Shown: one piece after another, positions 9,481 to 17,260 of the stretch | Numbering within the stretch: position 1 is the first letter of the stretch | Layout: each line of letters begins with the position of its first letter | Assembly (NCBI GenBank): GCA_947259505.1 | Contig: CAMYLT010000002.1 | Coordinates: 186,001-250,000 of the forward strand | Length of the DNA: 64,000 nt | Reading direction: 5' to 3' | Origin: an uncultured Porticoccus sp. | GTDB lineage: Bacteria > Pseudomonadota > Gammaproteobacteria > Pseudomonadales > Porticoccaceae | Translations under genes and position numbers: made by a program | The notes under the pieces: generated by a model | Told to the model about the DNA's origin: nothing | Databases searched by the model: none | Seen by the model: the letters and a program-made list of their open reading frames with translations, nothing else

Positions 9481-10272
9481 TTAGGCCGAGCGACAGGCAA
9501 CCCAGCGCATCAATGGCAAATAGAGTCGGTGGGGCAAAATACGAAGTAATTTCAGCCAATAGACAAAACGGGCCGGGAACGTAATTTCAAACCGGCTCGA
9601 CAGCAAGCCACGATGTATGGCTTCTGCTGCCTGCTCCGGTTCCATCAGGGCCGGCATCTGAAAGCTGTTTTTATCCGTAAGCGGTGTTCTGACAAAACCG
9701 GGATTGATCACTTGCAACCGCACCCCTGTGCCATGTAAATCCATATAAAGGGATTCACAGAGACTGATCAATGCCGCTTTACTGGCACAATACGCTGCTG
9801 CCGAAGGTAAGCCGCGGTAACCTGCCACCGATGCCATCACGGCAATTTGTCCACTCCGCTTCGCCAGGCAATGGCGCAGTGCAAAATCCAGGCAATTGAT
9901 CGTTCCCTGCAAATTGACATCCAGTAACCGGCGACAACTCTGTGCGGAAAATGCCTTTGCACCATCAGGATTGTGTGTGCCTGCATTGAGCACCATAAGG
10001 TCCGGGGAAACATCTTCCTTATCCCAACGCTCAAACAATGCCGAAATCTGGGCGGGTCGGCGAATGTCCAGCGGTACCGGAATAAACCTCCCCGGCGTAG
10101 CAGCCATAGCCCGCTGTATCTGTATCAGTTCATCGAGACTTCGTGAGGAACCGTAAACGGTACATCCCAGCTGGCAGAGGTGTTTGGCCAAGGCAGCGCC
10201 AATCCCTCTCCCGGCTCCGGTAATCCAGACTACCCGCCAGGGACAACTATCAGCATTTATATTACTGAACAT
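9481..10272 (-). CDS. SDR-family NAD(P)-dependent oxidoreductase
   Basis: WITGAGRGIGAALAK nucleotide-binding motif, NAGTHN, YCASKAALISLCESL active site. Confidence 0.9.
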   Translation of the reverse strand: MFSNINADSCPWRVVWITGAGRGIGAALAKHLCQLGCTVYGSSRSLDELIQIQRAMAATPGRFIPVPLDIRRPAQISALFERWDKEDVSPDLMVLNAGTHNPDGAKAFSAQSCRRLLDVNLQGTINCLDFALRHCLAKRSGQIAVMASVAGYRGLPSAAAYCASKAALISLCESLYMDLHGTGVRLQVINPGFVRTPLTDKNSFQMPALMEPEQAAEAIHRGLLSSRFEITFPARFVYWLKLLRILPHRLYLPLMRWVACRSA

Positions 10273-10287
10273 GGCAATTCTCCACCT

Positions 10288-10848
10288 TTACCGTTTCGCC
10301 TCACACACAGACCACATGTTCTCTGGAACAACCCTTTCCACCCGGTGAATGTAGAGGGTGATTTCACCGACAGGAATCCCGAATTTACTCATGGTGGCCC
10401 GGTTAATCAGGTGGTCATCATCGAGGAGATAAAGCCAGTCGTTCAATTGAAGATGGCGAATCTTGCCGTTGACGGGCACCGCCAGGGTATAACGCCAGTT
10501 CAAGGCATTGCCTTCCGTCATCCCTACTGCCTCACCGATGACATCCCCGGCAGTTCCCCGATAGTGATTGCCAGACTTGCTCAGCCGCCAACAACGGCTC
10601 TGTTGTTCACCGTCGTCGAAAAAGAATTGTTCATCAAGAACCCCTTCTTCTCCCCGCCAGGAGGCCTGAATTTCTGCCCGAAAGCGTCTGACAACCCGAC
10701 CACGGAAATCCTGCACCATACCGTAGGCTTCCAGCTGGCCATTAAAGAACTTGTCCAAGTGCAATACGGGGGTTTCACCCTGGTAGTCCTCCATGGTGGC
10801 AGAACAGCCTGCCAGCAGCAGGCTGGCCATACAGATTGATTTTGCCAT
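10288..10848 (-). CDS. DUF3833-type lipoprotein
   Basis: Lipobox-like SLLLAGCSA; LDKFFNGQLEAYGMVQDFRGRVVRRF typical of DUF3833; operon context. Confidence 0.8.
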   Translation of the reverse strand: MAKSICMASLLLAGCSATMEDYQGETPVLHLDKFFNGQLEAYGMVQDFRGRVVRRFRAEIQASWRGEEGVLDEQFFFDDGEQQSRCWRLSKSGNHYRGTAGDVIGEAVGMTEGNALNWRYTLAVPVNGKIRHLQLNDWLYLLDDDHLINRATMSKFGIPVGEITLYIHRVERVVPENMWSVCEAKR

Positions 10849-10876
10849 CCAATGCCTCACTTTAAATGCTCCAACG

Positions 10877-11398
10877 TTACAGTTCACCGCGCAATTTGCG
10901 GGTGAGATTTGGGTATCCACTATCATCCCCGAGCCAGATATTCAGAAAGGCGTGAGAAAACTCATGCTCATGTAGAGAGCCAAGATGTTGGCCGCGATGA
11001 TAGAAATGGCCATTGCCGTGACGATCCATAAAAAACGAAAACTGTTCTCCTTTCTGCACGTCAGGCCACATGGCCTGCAAGGTTTCCAGCCAACGCTCCT
11101 TTAGCCCACCAGGCACATCATCACCAAGGCGCTTGCGGGTCTCCTTAATCAGTCGGTGACGGCTGATATCACGCTGGTAGGTCAATCGCAGCAGGTGTGG
11201 CCCGTGCATGGATTGCCACTCACCGGTGTCGTTCAACAATTCGGCTTCATAAATATTCATAAAAAATACCCTCAGCCCGGCCTGACCCACGGGCTTTAAA
11301 CCTTCAGGTAACGGTTGTGCTTGCAGCCAGCAAGGCAGCATCAGCACAGCCGATATCAACAATGTCTTAAGCCGATACACGATGCTCCTCCATGGCAC
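10877..11398 (-). CDS. Chalcone isomerase-like periplasmic protein
   Basis: Signal peptide then LPEGLKPVGQAGLRVFFMNIYEAELL...LRLTYQRDISRHRL; family-like sequence and characteristic neighbourhood. Confidence 0.75.
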   Translation of the reverse strand: MPWRSIVYRLKTLLISAVLMLPCWLQAQPLPEGLKPVGQAGLRVFFMNIYEAELLNDTGEWQSMHGPHLLRLTYQRDISRHRLIKETRKRLGDDVPGGLKERWLETLQAMWPDVQKGEQFSFFMDRHGNGHFYHRGQHLGSLHEHEFSHAFLNIWLGDDSGYPNLTRKLRGEL

Positions 11399-11909
11399 TG
11401 GCCAATTTCATCAATGCGGGAAACAACATCATCCAGATCAACGCCAACAGCAATGCCGCCTCTATTTCCGTGACGCCAAAGCTCACCGCGCCCAGCCGAC
11501 CGGCAGCAAGATAAGACGCGGCACCAGCTAACGATCCCACCAGAGCAGACAGCAGATATCGCCCCTTAAACCAGTGCAATCCCTGCCGCAAGGTGGCCGC
11601 AAACGATAGCCATAACAACGCCAGCCAAACCGGTGGCCATGCATGATCATGAGCAAACACAAAGATCCCTGTAAGGGTTAGTGAGGCGTCCACAAGCATC
11701 CCCAACAACGTACAACTGACCAACACGAACAGCTCAACTTTGGGGGTGCTGTGAAACAACAGATGAACCGCAATCAACACAGCGACAAAAGGCAATGCCT
11801 GGTTGCCATACAGAACCGACAGCCACCAAGCCAGTTGAAAACCAATCAGGTTGATCCACCACGCTTGAGACCAACCTGAAAAAATCAGATGTGTTCCGTT
11901 TTTGTTCAT
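11367..11909 (-). CDS. DUF2878 family membrane protein
   Basis: Multiple TM helices starting MNKNGTHLIFSGWSQAWWINLIGFQLAWWLSVL; overlaps next gene. Start chosen 7 nt after a -10-like element. Confidence 0.78.
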   Translation of the reverse strand: MNKNGTHLIFSGWSQAWWINLIGFQLAWWLSVLYGNQALPFVAVLIAVHLLFHSTPKVELFVLVSCTLLGMLVDASLTLTGIFVFAHDHAWPPVWLALLWLSFAATLRQGLHWFKGRYLLSALVGSLAGAASYLAAGRLGAVSFGVTEIEAALLLALIWMMLFPALMKLASAMEEHRVSA

Positions 11910-11944
11910 GGACAGTATTACGAACATGAGTGAAGGGCAGATCA
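11910..11944 (-). promoter_or_regulatory. Candidate ECF sigma (RpoE/ChrR-type) promoter for the DUF2878 operon
   Basis: Minus strand TGATCT (11944-11939), N16, CGTAAT (11922-11917), 7 nt, ATG. Confidence 0.7.
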
Positions 11945-11953
11945 TCTGACGGT

Positions 11954-11981
11954 TGATCCACACACTGTTACCCTGCGTATC
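11954..11981 (+). promoter_or_regulatory. Candidate ECF sigma promoter for the 12005-14419 operon
   Basis: TGATCC (11954-11959), N16, CGTATC (11976-11981). Confidence 0.7.
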
Positions 11982-12004
11982 AATGGTTGTACGGAGCAAA
12001 TCCA

Positions 12005-12310
12005 ATGACCAAAAAACAACTGACAAAACTGTGTAAGAGCGGCCGCTCCATTCGCGTGCGCTTTATTGCACCAGCTTGCGGACCTATGGTGGCTCAAGTG
12101 TGTTTGGACCGGGATGGCAAAACCATGCGCGAGCTACTGAAAGACCCAAAGGGTCGCGTCATCACCCATCAAAATTTGTCACAAGCCTATGATCTTTGCC
12201 GGTCGGCGGGGGTTGTTGAGGCGGAACTGCTTCAGGTTATCCCCCATGACGAAGCCTGCACGGAAACCGGTGATGCGACCAATAGCCAGACTATGGCGTT
12301 GACGCTCTAA
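12005..12310 (+). CDS. Small conserved-looking hypothetical protein
   Basis: 101 aa from MTKKQLTKLCKSGRSIRVRFIAPACGPMVAQVCLDRDG; GGAG ribosome binding site; first gene after predicted promoter. Confidence 0.65.
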   Translation: MTKKQLTKLCKSGRSIRVRFIAPACGPMVAQVCLDRDGKTMRELLKDPKGRVITHQNLSQAYDLCRSAGVVEAELLQVIPHDEACTETGDATNSQTMALTL

Positions 12311-12351
12311 TTGGAGCTGAAACGAAATTGGCACTAAAGGAAATAACGAAA

Positions 12352-13014
12352 ATGTCGTGGCTTCGCACCCCATTTAACTGCCTGCTACGCAGTTATGTCC
12401 TGTTACTTCTTATCTTGGCAGCCGGGAGTTTTGCCGCTGGCACAGAGTCAGAGAAAGGAGACGGTTTAATAACAGCTGCGGCGATAACCGCCGGGAAGAC
12501 GTGTATGAATATTTACCAGTTCAGTGCCCCCGACCTGATCACCAATAAACCTGTAGATTTCTGTGAAGCTTACAAAGGCAAGGTACTGATCATCGTCAAT
12601 ACCGCCAGTAAATGTGCCTTTACCGGCCAATACGAAGGGCTGGAAGCCCTCTACAAAGAATATGCAGACCAAGGCCTGGTGGTACTGGGCTTTCCATCCA
12701 ACCAGTTTGGCAATCAGGAACCGGGCGATGCAGAGCAGATCCACAACTTCTGCCGTGTTACCTATGGCGTACAGTTTCCAATGTTTGCCAAAAGCCGGGT
12801 GAGCAAGAGTGATGGAGACCCTCTCTGGACCTACCTGGGAGAAACCACTGGCACCTACCCGAGATGGAATTTCTACAAGTACCTCATCAACCGGCAAGGG
12901 GAAGTCGTAGAGGTATTCAGCAGCATCACCTCACCCGACAGCAAGCGCTTTCACCGTGCGGTCGAAAGGCTGCTGAAAGCGAATAGCACCCTTCAGGATG
13001 AAAGTGCCCAATGA
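12352..13014 (+). CDS. Glutathione peroxidase family protein, probably exported
   Basis: Signal-like MSWLRTPFNCLLRSYVLLLLILAAGSFAAG; GPx motifs VNTASKCAFTGQYEGLEALY and LGFPSNQFGNQEPG; Cys, not Sec. Confidence 0.92.
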   Translation: MSWLRTPFNCLLRSYVLLLLILAAGSFAAGTESEKGDGLITAAAITAGKTCMNIYQFSAPDLITNKPVDFCEAYKGKVLIIVNTASKCAFTGQYEGLEALYKEYADQGLVVLGFPSNQFGNQEPGDAEQIHNFCRVTYGVQFPMFAKSRVSKSDGDPLWTYLGETTGTYPRWNFYKYLINRQGEVVEVFSSITSPDSKRFHRAVERLLKANSTLQDESAQ

Positions 13015-13985
13015 CCTATAACGATATTGCTATTGTCGGTGCCGGGCTGGCTGGTGCAAGCCTCGCACACAGACTGTTAAAGGCAGGCTGCAAGGTGACC
13101 ATCTATGAAAAAAGTCGTGGCACGGGTGGTCGCTTAGCCCGCTGCAGAATCGGGCAAACCACTGCAAATCTCGGTGCGCCCTGGTTTGAGCCACGCTCAT
13201 CAGCATTTCGCCATTGGCTGACACAACAACCGGAGATACAACACTTCAATCTGTCCCCCAGAGACTTCTCGGGACAGTCACTGCCGCAACTTGAAATCTT
13301 TACGGCCACCCCCTCTCAAAGCAGTCTGACACGACGACTGGTGGAGGGCGCCGCCCTGCAGAGCAGCACGCGTATTGCTCGACTGCAGCCCGGTCGCAAA
13401 GGTGTACTGATTGAAGATGACCAAGGGCGGGTGCTAGCGAGTCACGATGCAGCCATCATCACTGCCCCCGCTCCGCAGGCGATACCGTTGCTCAGTTCAA
13501 AGGCAGAATTTGCCACTCAAGCCGCACGAGTTATACCGCAGCCGAGATGGGTTACCGTGATCACACTTCAGCAACCCAGTGGCGCAACGAGCAACTATTT
13601 CAGTGGGCAACATCCGCTGTTATCCAGGGTGGTAAAGCAGCCTGCCAGTTCCTGCTCTTTACGACCACTTGGGGAAGCCTGGTTGTTGGAAGCGAATACA
13701 GAATGGAGTGATCGGCACCAAAACGACGCATCCCATTCCGTGGCCGTAGATATGTTGCAAAGCTTCACCCAACTCACCAATCGTGTACTGGATATCACCG
13801 GGTTGCGAAGCCACCGCTGGTTATATGCGCAGCATACGTCACCTCTCACAGAGAACTTTTTGTGGTGCCCTGAACAGCGTATTGGCGCCTGTGGAGATTG
13901 GTTCAATCGGCCCGACAGTGAAGGAGCATGGTTCAGTGCCAACCTGTTAGCGGACAAATTGCTCGACTGCACAGAGAGTCAATGA
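13011..13985 (+). CDS. FAD/NAD(P)-dependent oxidoreductase, renalase-like
   Basis: IAIVGAGLAGASLAHRLLKAGCKVTIYEKSRGTGGRLA dinucleotide-binding motif; C-terminal IGACGDWFN. Confidence 0.88.
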   Translation: MTYNDIAIVGAGLAGASLAHRLLKAGCKVTIYEKSRGTGGRLARCRIGQTTANLGAPWFEPRSSAFRHWLTQQPEIQHFNLSPRDFSGQSLPQLEIFTATPSQSSLTRRLVEGAALQSSTRIARLQPGRKGVLIEDDQGRVLASHDAAIITAPAPQAIPLLSSKAEFATQAARVIPQPRWVTVITLQQPSGATSNYFSGQHPLLSRVVKQPASSCSLRPLGEAWLLEANTEWSDRHQNDASHSVAVDMLQSFTQLTNRVLDITGLRSHRWLYAQHTSPLTENFLWCPEQRIGACGDWFNRPDSEGAWFSANLLADKLLDCTESQ

Positions 13986-14419
13986 GGATGGCAGCCAACG
14001 ACTCGACCATACTCGCAGCCCCAGGCAAAGGTGAAAAAACGATAATCGTTTTTTACGATGGAGGTTGTCCCCTCTGCCGTAGGGAGATTAATCACTACAA
14101 ACAGTTTGCAAGCGACGGAATCATCCGCTGGATAGATATATTCCATGATGATTCTTTATTGGGTCGGTTTAACCTGGGTGCAGATGAGGCCATGCGCCGA
14201 TTTCATGTTATCGATCAGGCCGGGAATGTCACTCGGGGGGCCGCAGCCTTTCTGGTCCTGTGGCAAGCGCTGCCAGGCTATCGGCATCTGGCCAAATTGA
14301 TAGCGCTGCTGCACCTTTCCCCGATACTAGAACTTGGCTATGAATGGTTTGCCAAGCGCCGTTACCGCCGCGCCTGTGGACGCGAGGCAGGCTCATGCGC
14401 AAATCTTCCGGACGCCTGA
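13982..14419 (+). CDS. DCC-family (DUF393) thiol-disulfide oxidoreductase-like protein
   Basis: VFYDGGCPLCRREINHYK motif; ATGA overlap with upstream gene. Confidence 0.9.
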   Translation: MRMAANDSTILAAPGKGEKTIIVFYDGGCPLCRREINHYKQFASDGIIRWIDIFHDDSLLGRFNLGADEAMRRFHVIDQAGNVTRGAAAFLVLWQALPGYRHLAKLIALLHLSPILELGYEWFAKRRYRRACGREAGSCANLPDA

Positions 14420-14430
14420 TAGAGTGATGC

Positions 14431-15849
14431 TCAGGCACTCCGCTGGTAGTCAGCCAAACTCATCGCCCTGGCCTGGGCATAGTCAATAATTGGGAGCGGT
14501 CTGCCCAACGTTGAGGCTGCAACGGGGTCATGGCGCTGCATCCCTTCAAGGGCAGTCAATTCTGGTAACCAGCGTGCGACATAGTCACCCTGTGGATCAA
14601 ACCGTTCTGCCTGACGCATCGGATTAAAAATACGGAAGTAAGGCGCGGCGTCTGCCCCAACTGAAGCACTCCACTGCCAACCACCAAGGTTCGAGGCAAA
14701 ATCACCATCAATCAGATGTTGCATAAAGAACTGCGCGCCACGCCGCCAATCCTGACGCAGCAGTTTGGTTAAAAAGGACGCCACTATCATCCGCACCCTA
14801 TTGTGCATCCAGCCAGTGGCCAATAACTGTTTCATTCCGGCATCAACGATGGGATAACCCGTTTCTCCATGGCACCAGGCATCGAAAAGCCTGTCGTCAT
14901 CCAGCCAGCGAATACGTGCTTCCACATCTGGCTTGAACGGCTCCCAGCGATTCATGGCGGGAAAGTGCATCATCAGGTGGCGATAAAATTCTCGCCAGAT
15001 AATTTCTGTGGCCCATTGAGAGTCAAGCCAGTCGATATGCTCGGAAACTGACGCCAGTGCGGCCAAACACTGACGCGGAGACAAGACGCCACAGCTGAGA
15101 TAGGGGGATAGCGTAGAGGTTCCGGCTATAGCAGGCATATCGCGGTTCGCACCATAGCTGAGGACCTTCTCCGCCACGAAATGCTGCAATCGCTGGTGGG
15201 CCGCTTGCGTTCCCGAAGGCCACAGCGCTTCTGACCACTGACTTTCAGAATAGATCGGGTAGTCGATGGCCGCAGGGACCTCGTCTACAGTTAGAGACGC
15301 AGTAAGGGAGCTACTGGGTTGCGGACTTGGTGCTGGCAATGGAACAGGGCCTCGAGCCAAGTATTCCCGCCGCCAGGCTTTGCTAAACGGGGTAAATACC
15401 CGGAACGGATTCCCCTGCCCATTCAGTATTTCCCCAGGGGCCATCACCACATCACCGTGCAAACCGTATACGGGGATACTTACCTGGTGAAACTGCTCAA
15501 CGACCTGCTGGTCACGCAGATTTTCGTTGAGGCAGTATTCGCGATTCAGGTACAGGCCATCACACTGGATCTGCTCAGCCAGGGCCAGTAATTGCCCGGG
15601 CACATCGGAGAATGTTTCTGCTCGCAGAACTTTCAGAGGAATATTGAGGGCCGCCAATTCATGATGCAAGGCACGTAAATTGGCCATCCAAAACTGCACA
15701 CGAACCGGGGCTTCGTCATGCTGACACCACTGGGTAGGACAAAGTAGGGCTACCGCCACCACCCCCTTATCCCCGGCATCTTGACAGGCTTTGAACAACG
15801 CAGGGTTATCAGCCACGCGTATATCGTTGCGAAACCAAACCAGTTTCAC
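14431..15849 (-). CDS. phrB: Deoxyribodipyrimidine photolyase (cryptochrome/photolyase family)
   Basis: MKLVWFRNDIRVADNPAL; TEIIWREFYRHLM; DGDFASNLGGWQWSASVGADAAPYFRIFNP. Confidence 0.96.
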   Translation of the reverse strand: MKLVWFRNDIRVADNPALFKACQDAGDKGVVAVALLCPTQWCQHDEAPVRVQFWMANLRALHHELAALNIPLKVLRAETFSDVPGQLLALAEQIQCDGLYLNREYCLNENLRDQQVVEQFHQVSIPVYGLHGDVVMAPGEILNGQGNPFRVFTPFSKAWRREYLARGPVPLPAPSPQPSSSLTASLTVDEVPAAIDYPIYSESQWSEALWPSGTQAAHQRLQHFVAEKVLSYGANRDMPAIAGTSTLSPYLSCGVLSPRQCLAALASVSEHIDWLDSQWATEIIWREFYRHLMMHFPAMNRWEPFKPDVEARIRWLDDDRLFDAWCHGETGYPIVDAGMKQLLATGWMHNRVRMIVASFLTKLLRQDWRRGAQFFMQHLIDGDFASNLGGWQWSASVGADAAPYFRIFNPMRQAERFDPQGDYVARWLPELTALEGMQRHDPVAASTLGRPLPIIDYAQARAMSLADYQRSA

Positions 15850-15867
15850 AAAGAGGCCCCGGTCACC

Positions 15868-16521
15868 CTAAAAACCAAACAGCGGTTGCGCCAGTTTGCC
15901 CAGCAATGTGGTGTAACGTAGCGGAAACTCTGTGGCGATCAGACAGATACAGTCGTGCTCACTGTCCACCAACGGCTGGTGGGTGATTCGGTCATCCAGG
16001 TCAGCCACATCGCCGGGGCAAAAACGGCCTACCTCATCAATAAAAGAACCGCGCAACAGTTGCGTCAGCTCACTGCCGCGATGACTGTGGGGAAGCGCCG
16101 CTTTGCCAGGAGCAACCCGGAGTAGTCTTGTCAGACCTTTGCCCTGAGCGGGCAGGTCGTAAACCCATACACCTGCTACGAGACGCTTCCAGGCTACTTC
16201 ATCCAGAGAATCGCCGATATAGCTGGCCAGCGGCCCGGGCACCTCGCTATCTGCCGCATGAGCAGGTGCGGCCGCAGTTGCTTGCGGACGCACGTCCAGT
16301 CGCTCAAGGACTTGCAACAATGCATTATCGCTGACGGGGGATAAGCTATTGTTTTCCAGCAATGCACCGCCAATTGCTTCCAGTTGCCGGGCACGATCAC
16401 GACAATACTCACACTGGGACACATGACAAGCCACAACCAGAGCTGTGCCCTGCCCCAAAGCGCCCGCCACATAGCTGAACAGCGTGGCTTCATCTAAGTG
16501 GTGCTTAATATTCATAATCAC
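15868..16521 (-). CDS. chrR: ChrR-type anti-sigma factor (zinc anti-sigma domain plus cupin)
   Basis: HxxxCxxC in CHVSQCEYCRDRA; C-terminal cupin PHSHRGSELTQLLRGSF; overlaps the sigma gene. Confidence 0.93.
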   Translation of the reverse strand: MIMNIKHHLDEATLFSYVAGALGQGTALVVACHVSQCEYCRDRARQLEAIGGALLENNSLSPVSDNALLQVLERLDVRPQATAAAPAHAADSEVPGPLASYIGDSLDEVAWKRLVAGVWVYDLPAQGKGLTRLLRVAPGKAALPHSHRGSELTQLLRGSFIDEVGRFCPGDVADLDDRITHQPLVDSEHDCICLIATEFPLRYTTLLGKLAQPLFGF

Positions 16522-17125
16522 CTCCGAGGACCAGCTTCAGCTTTTCGGCCGCAAGCCTAATTCGCGATTTGACGCTACCAAGGGGTATTGATAAACGTTC
16601 GGCAATTTCGGAATGGGTCCGCCCTTCATAAAATGACATGTAAATAACCTGAGCCTGATTATCGGGTAGTTGATGAATGGCTAATGCCACACGGTCTGAA
16701 ACGATCGACTGCTCTGCTTCTGACTCCTGAAGAGGCTCTCCCTCGTCACGGTGCCAGCTCTCCAGATCGTACTCTGGATATTTTTGCTTGCGCATCCAGT
16801 CAATGCTCTGATTCCTCGCCAAGGTATAAATCCAGGTACTGGCAGCAGCCTTATCCCGGTTGTACAAATGGGCCTTGCGCCACAAAGACAACATGGTTTC
16901 CTGGGTCAGCTCCTCCGCGGTTGCTTCAGTGAGTCCCAGGCGAATAATGTAGCCTTTGATCCGCGGGGCAAAATGTCGAAACAGTTGAATAAACAACTGT
17001 CGGTCCCGTGACTGACCCAGTTCCGCCAGCATTGCAGACCAATCGTTCCCCTGTGCCTCAGGGGTAGCTTCGACCTTCATGGCAACCACGTTATCCACGT
17101 TATCTCCCGGCGGTTTATCCTGCAT
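16505..17125 (-). CDS. rpoE: ECF sigma factor (RpoE/SigE group paired with ChrR)
   Basis: GLTEATAEELTQETMLSLWRKA, TWIYTLARNQSIDWMRKQKYPE, MSFYEGRTHSEIAERLSIPLGSVKSRIRLA. Start at MQDKPPG (17125), not track start 17371. Confidence 0.94.
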   Translation of the reverse strand: MQDKPPGDNVDNVVAMKVEATPEAQGNDWSAMLAELGQSRDRQLFIQLFRHFAPRIKGYIIRLGLTEATAEELTQETMLSLWRKAHLYNRDKAAASTWIYTLARNQSIDWMRKQKYPEYDLESWHRDEGEPLQESEAEQSIVSDRVALAIHQLPDNQAQVIYMSFYEGRTHSEIAERLSIPLGSVKSRIRLAAEKLKLVLGGDYEY

Positions 17126-17160
17126 GTCTCTCCTTACGAATGGCTGCTCGGTATGGATCA
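17126..17160 (-). promoter_or_regulatory. Candidate autoregulated ECF sigma promoter for rpoE-chrR-phrB
   Basis: Minus strand TGATCC (17160-17155), N16, CGTAAG (17138-17133), 7 nt (GAGAGAC), ATG. Confidence 0.75.
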
Positions 17161-17201
17161 CCCAGACTAGCCCTGGCGCTGAAAAAATCCAATCAAAAGG
17201 G

Positions 17202-17229
17202 TGATCTCTCTGGAAGTGTTGTGCGTAAT
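17202..17229 (+). promoter_or_regulatory. Candidate ECF sigma promoter for the FAD oxidoreductase-DUF1365-cfa operon
   Basis: TGATCT (17202-17207), N16, CGTAAT (17224-17229). Confidence 0.75.
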
Positions 17230-17260
17230 ATATATCACTATGTATAGACAGGATGCTCCA

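Noticed and set aside
10180-10839. 219-aa plus-strand ORF
   Set aside because: Antisense to the DUF3833 and SDR genes, which have clear family motifs; the composition is shadow-frame like.
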